From contig JANNGZ010000232.1 of the NCBI GenBank assembly GCA_031404155.1, forward strand, positions 1 to 15,792: DNA of 15,792 nucleotides, given 5' to 3'. Every line of letters starts with the position of its first letter. Within the stretch, counting starts at the first letter, position 1. A program made the position numbers and the translations under genes. Shown piece by piece: positions 15,097 through 15,792 of the stretch. A model generated the notes under the pieces. The model searched no databases. It saw only the letters and a list, made by a program, of their open reading frames with translations, and had not been told where the DNA came from. The stretch is from JANNGZ01 sp031404155. GTDB taxonomy: Bacteria > Pseudomonadota > Gammaproteobacteria > Burkholderiales > Burkholderiaceae_C.

Positions 15097-15654
15097 ATGA
15101 AGAAGGTTTACATCAAGACCTTCGGCTGCCAGATGAACGAGTACGACTCGGACAAGATGGCCGACGTGCTGCGCGCCGCCGACGGCTACGAGCCGACTTC
15201 CGACCCGGAAGCCGCTGACCTGATCCTCTTCAACACCTGTTCGGTGCGCGAGAAGGCGCAAGAGAAAGTCTTCTCCGACCTGGGTCGGGTCAAGCACCTG
15301 AAGGCCAAGGGCGTGTTGATTGGCGTCGGCGGCTGCGTCGCCAGCCAGGAAGGTGCGGCAATCATCGAGCGGGCACCCTACGTCGATATCGTGTTCGGGC
15401 CGCAGACACTGCACCGGCTGCCGCAGATGATTGCCGCGCGCCGGGCGCAGAACCGGCCGCAGGTCGATATCAGTTTTCCAGAGATCGAGAAGTTCGACCA
15501 CCTGCCTCCTGCCCGTGTCGATGGCGCCAGCGCCTTCGTCTCGGTCATGGAAGGCTGTTCGAAATACTGCTCCTATTGCGTGGTGCCCTACACCCGCGGT
15601 GAGGAAGTCAGCCGGCCGTTCGAAGACGTGTTGACCGAAGTCGCCGGCCTGGCC
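15097..15654 (+). pseudogene. miaB: MiaB tRNA methylthiotransferase, 5' part only; homology breaks off
   Basis: The N-terminal ~186 residues of the radical-SAM enzyme that adds the 2-methylthio group to i6A37 of tRNAs reading U-initial codons. The UPF0004 domain has the auxiliary cluster cysteines C11 (TFGCQMNEYDS), C48 (NTCSVREKA) and C80 (VGGCVASQ). The radical-SAM motif CxxxCxxC is present as C154, C158 and C161 (GCSKYCSYC), followed by YTRGEEVSRP. After VAGLA (codon ending 15654) the family's next segment, normally like DQGVKEVTLLGQNVNAY, is missing. The sequence that follows is unrelated in every frame. The frame stays open to the window end but is not MiaB-like. The gene is therefore interrupted by an insertion or rearrangement, or the sequence is chimeric. 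I cannot tell which, and the pseudogene label is provisional. Confidence 0.8.
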
Positions 15655-15655
15655 T

Positions 15656-15792
15656 TTCCTGCTGCGAGAGTTCAAGGAGGGCTTGTCGGCGCACGCCGCG
15701 CTGGCCATGGACGAGATCCGCGCCTATCACCAGCGGCTGGCGTCCTTCCAAGCTTGGTCGCAGGGGCAGGAGGGGGGCAGCAAGGACCTGGC
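15656..15792 (+). CDS. Partial coding-like segment of unknown identity, running off the window
   Basis: From about 15656 a different reading frame (one base on from the miaB frame) gives 45 residues with no stop, including LREFKEGLSAHAALAMDEI. G or C fills nearly every third codon position, as in the neighbouring genes, and predicted helices are amphipathic. This suggests the internal part of a real gene. I do not recognise the family. No start codon, ribosome site or terminal inverted repeat is visible at the junction, so the gene's 5' end is missing or joined directly to miaB. Confidence 0.4.

Overview
The window looks like chromosomal DNA of a GC-rich betaproteobacterium, most likely order Burkholderiales (Rubrivivax/Leptothrix/Comamonadaceae-like). 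The signs are strong G/C preference at third codon positions, a lysine/alanine/proline histone H1-like protein ending in WPFPTGNKP, a class Ia NrdA with two ATP-cones, and the gene order cytochrome-c-assembly protein, small zinc-ribbon protein, PilS, PilR, AmpD. The organism assignment is inference. Almost everything is housekeeping; I found no defence island, CRISPR array, prophage or complete mobile element.

Layout. 1-503 (minus): histone H1-like gene with a textbook terminator. 504-796: gene-free stretch with three hairpins. 797-5130 (minus): nrdA then nrdB, the two subunits of aerobic ribonucleotide reductase, separated by 203 bp that carry a likely promoter for nrdB. 5131-5591: nrdA control region with a good sigma70-type promoter framed by two NrdR-like boxes exactly 32 bp apart, then a leader of about 340 nt. 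5592-10956 (minus): a five-gene run in transcription order ccsA/ypjD-like, PP0621-like, pilS, pilR, ampD, with 1-nt TGATG overlaps at two junctions. 11006-13295 (plus): ffh, divergent from that run, and a membrane-anchored DUF2726 protein. 13387-14463 (minus): ftsY, convergent with them, so both SRP GTPases lie within 3.5 kb. 14536-14612 (plus): a CAU-anticodon tRNA with its own promoter and terminator. 14709-15792 (plus): a secreted small protein and the start of miaB.

The genes act together as follows. NrdA and NrdB form one enzyme, and the boxes upstream of nrdA suggest NrdR feedback on dNTP supply. PilS and PilR form a two-component system that normally controls type IV pilin transcription with sigma54. 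Ffh and FtsY are the SRP protein and its receptor for co-translational membrane targeting. AmpD recycles muropeptides.

The two observations most worth following up are the NrdR-box/promoter arrangement (5479-5526) and the abrupt loss of MiaB homology near 15654. There the sequence changes to an unrelated, strongly coding-like stretch in another frame that runs off the window: an insertion, a rearrangement or an assembly chimera. I did not find a convincing new biological system.
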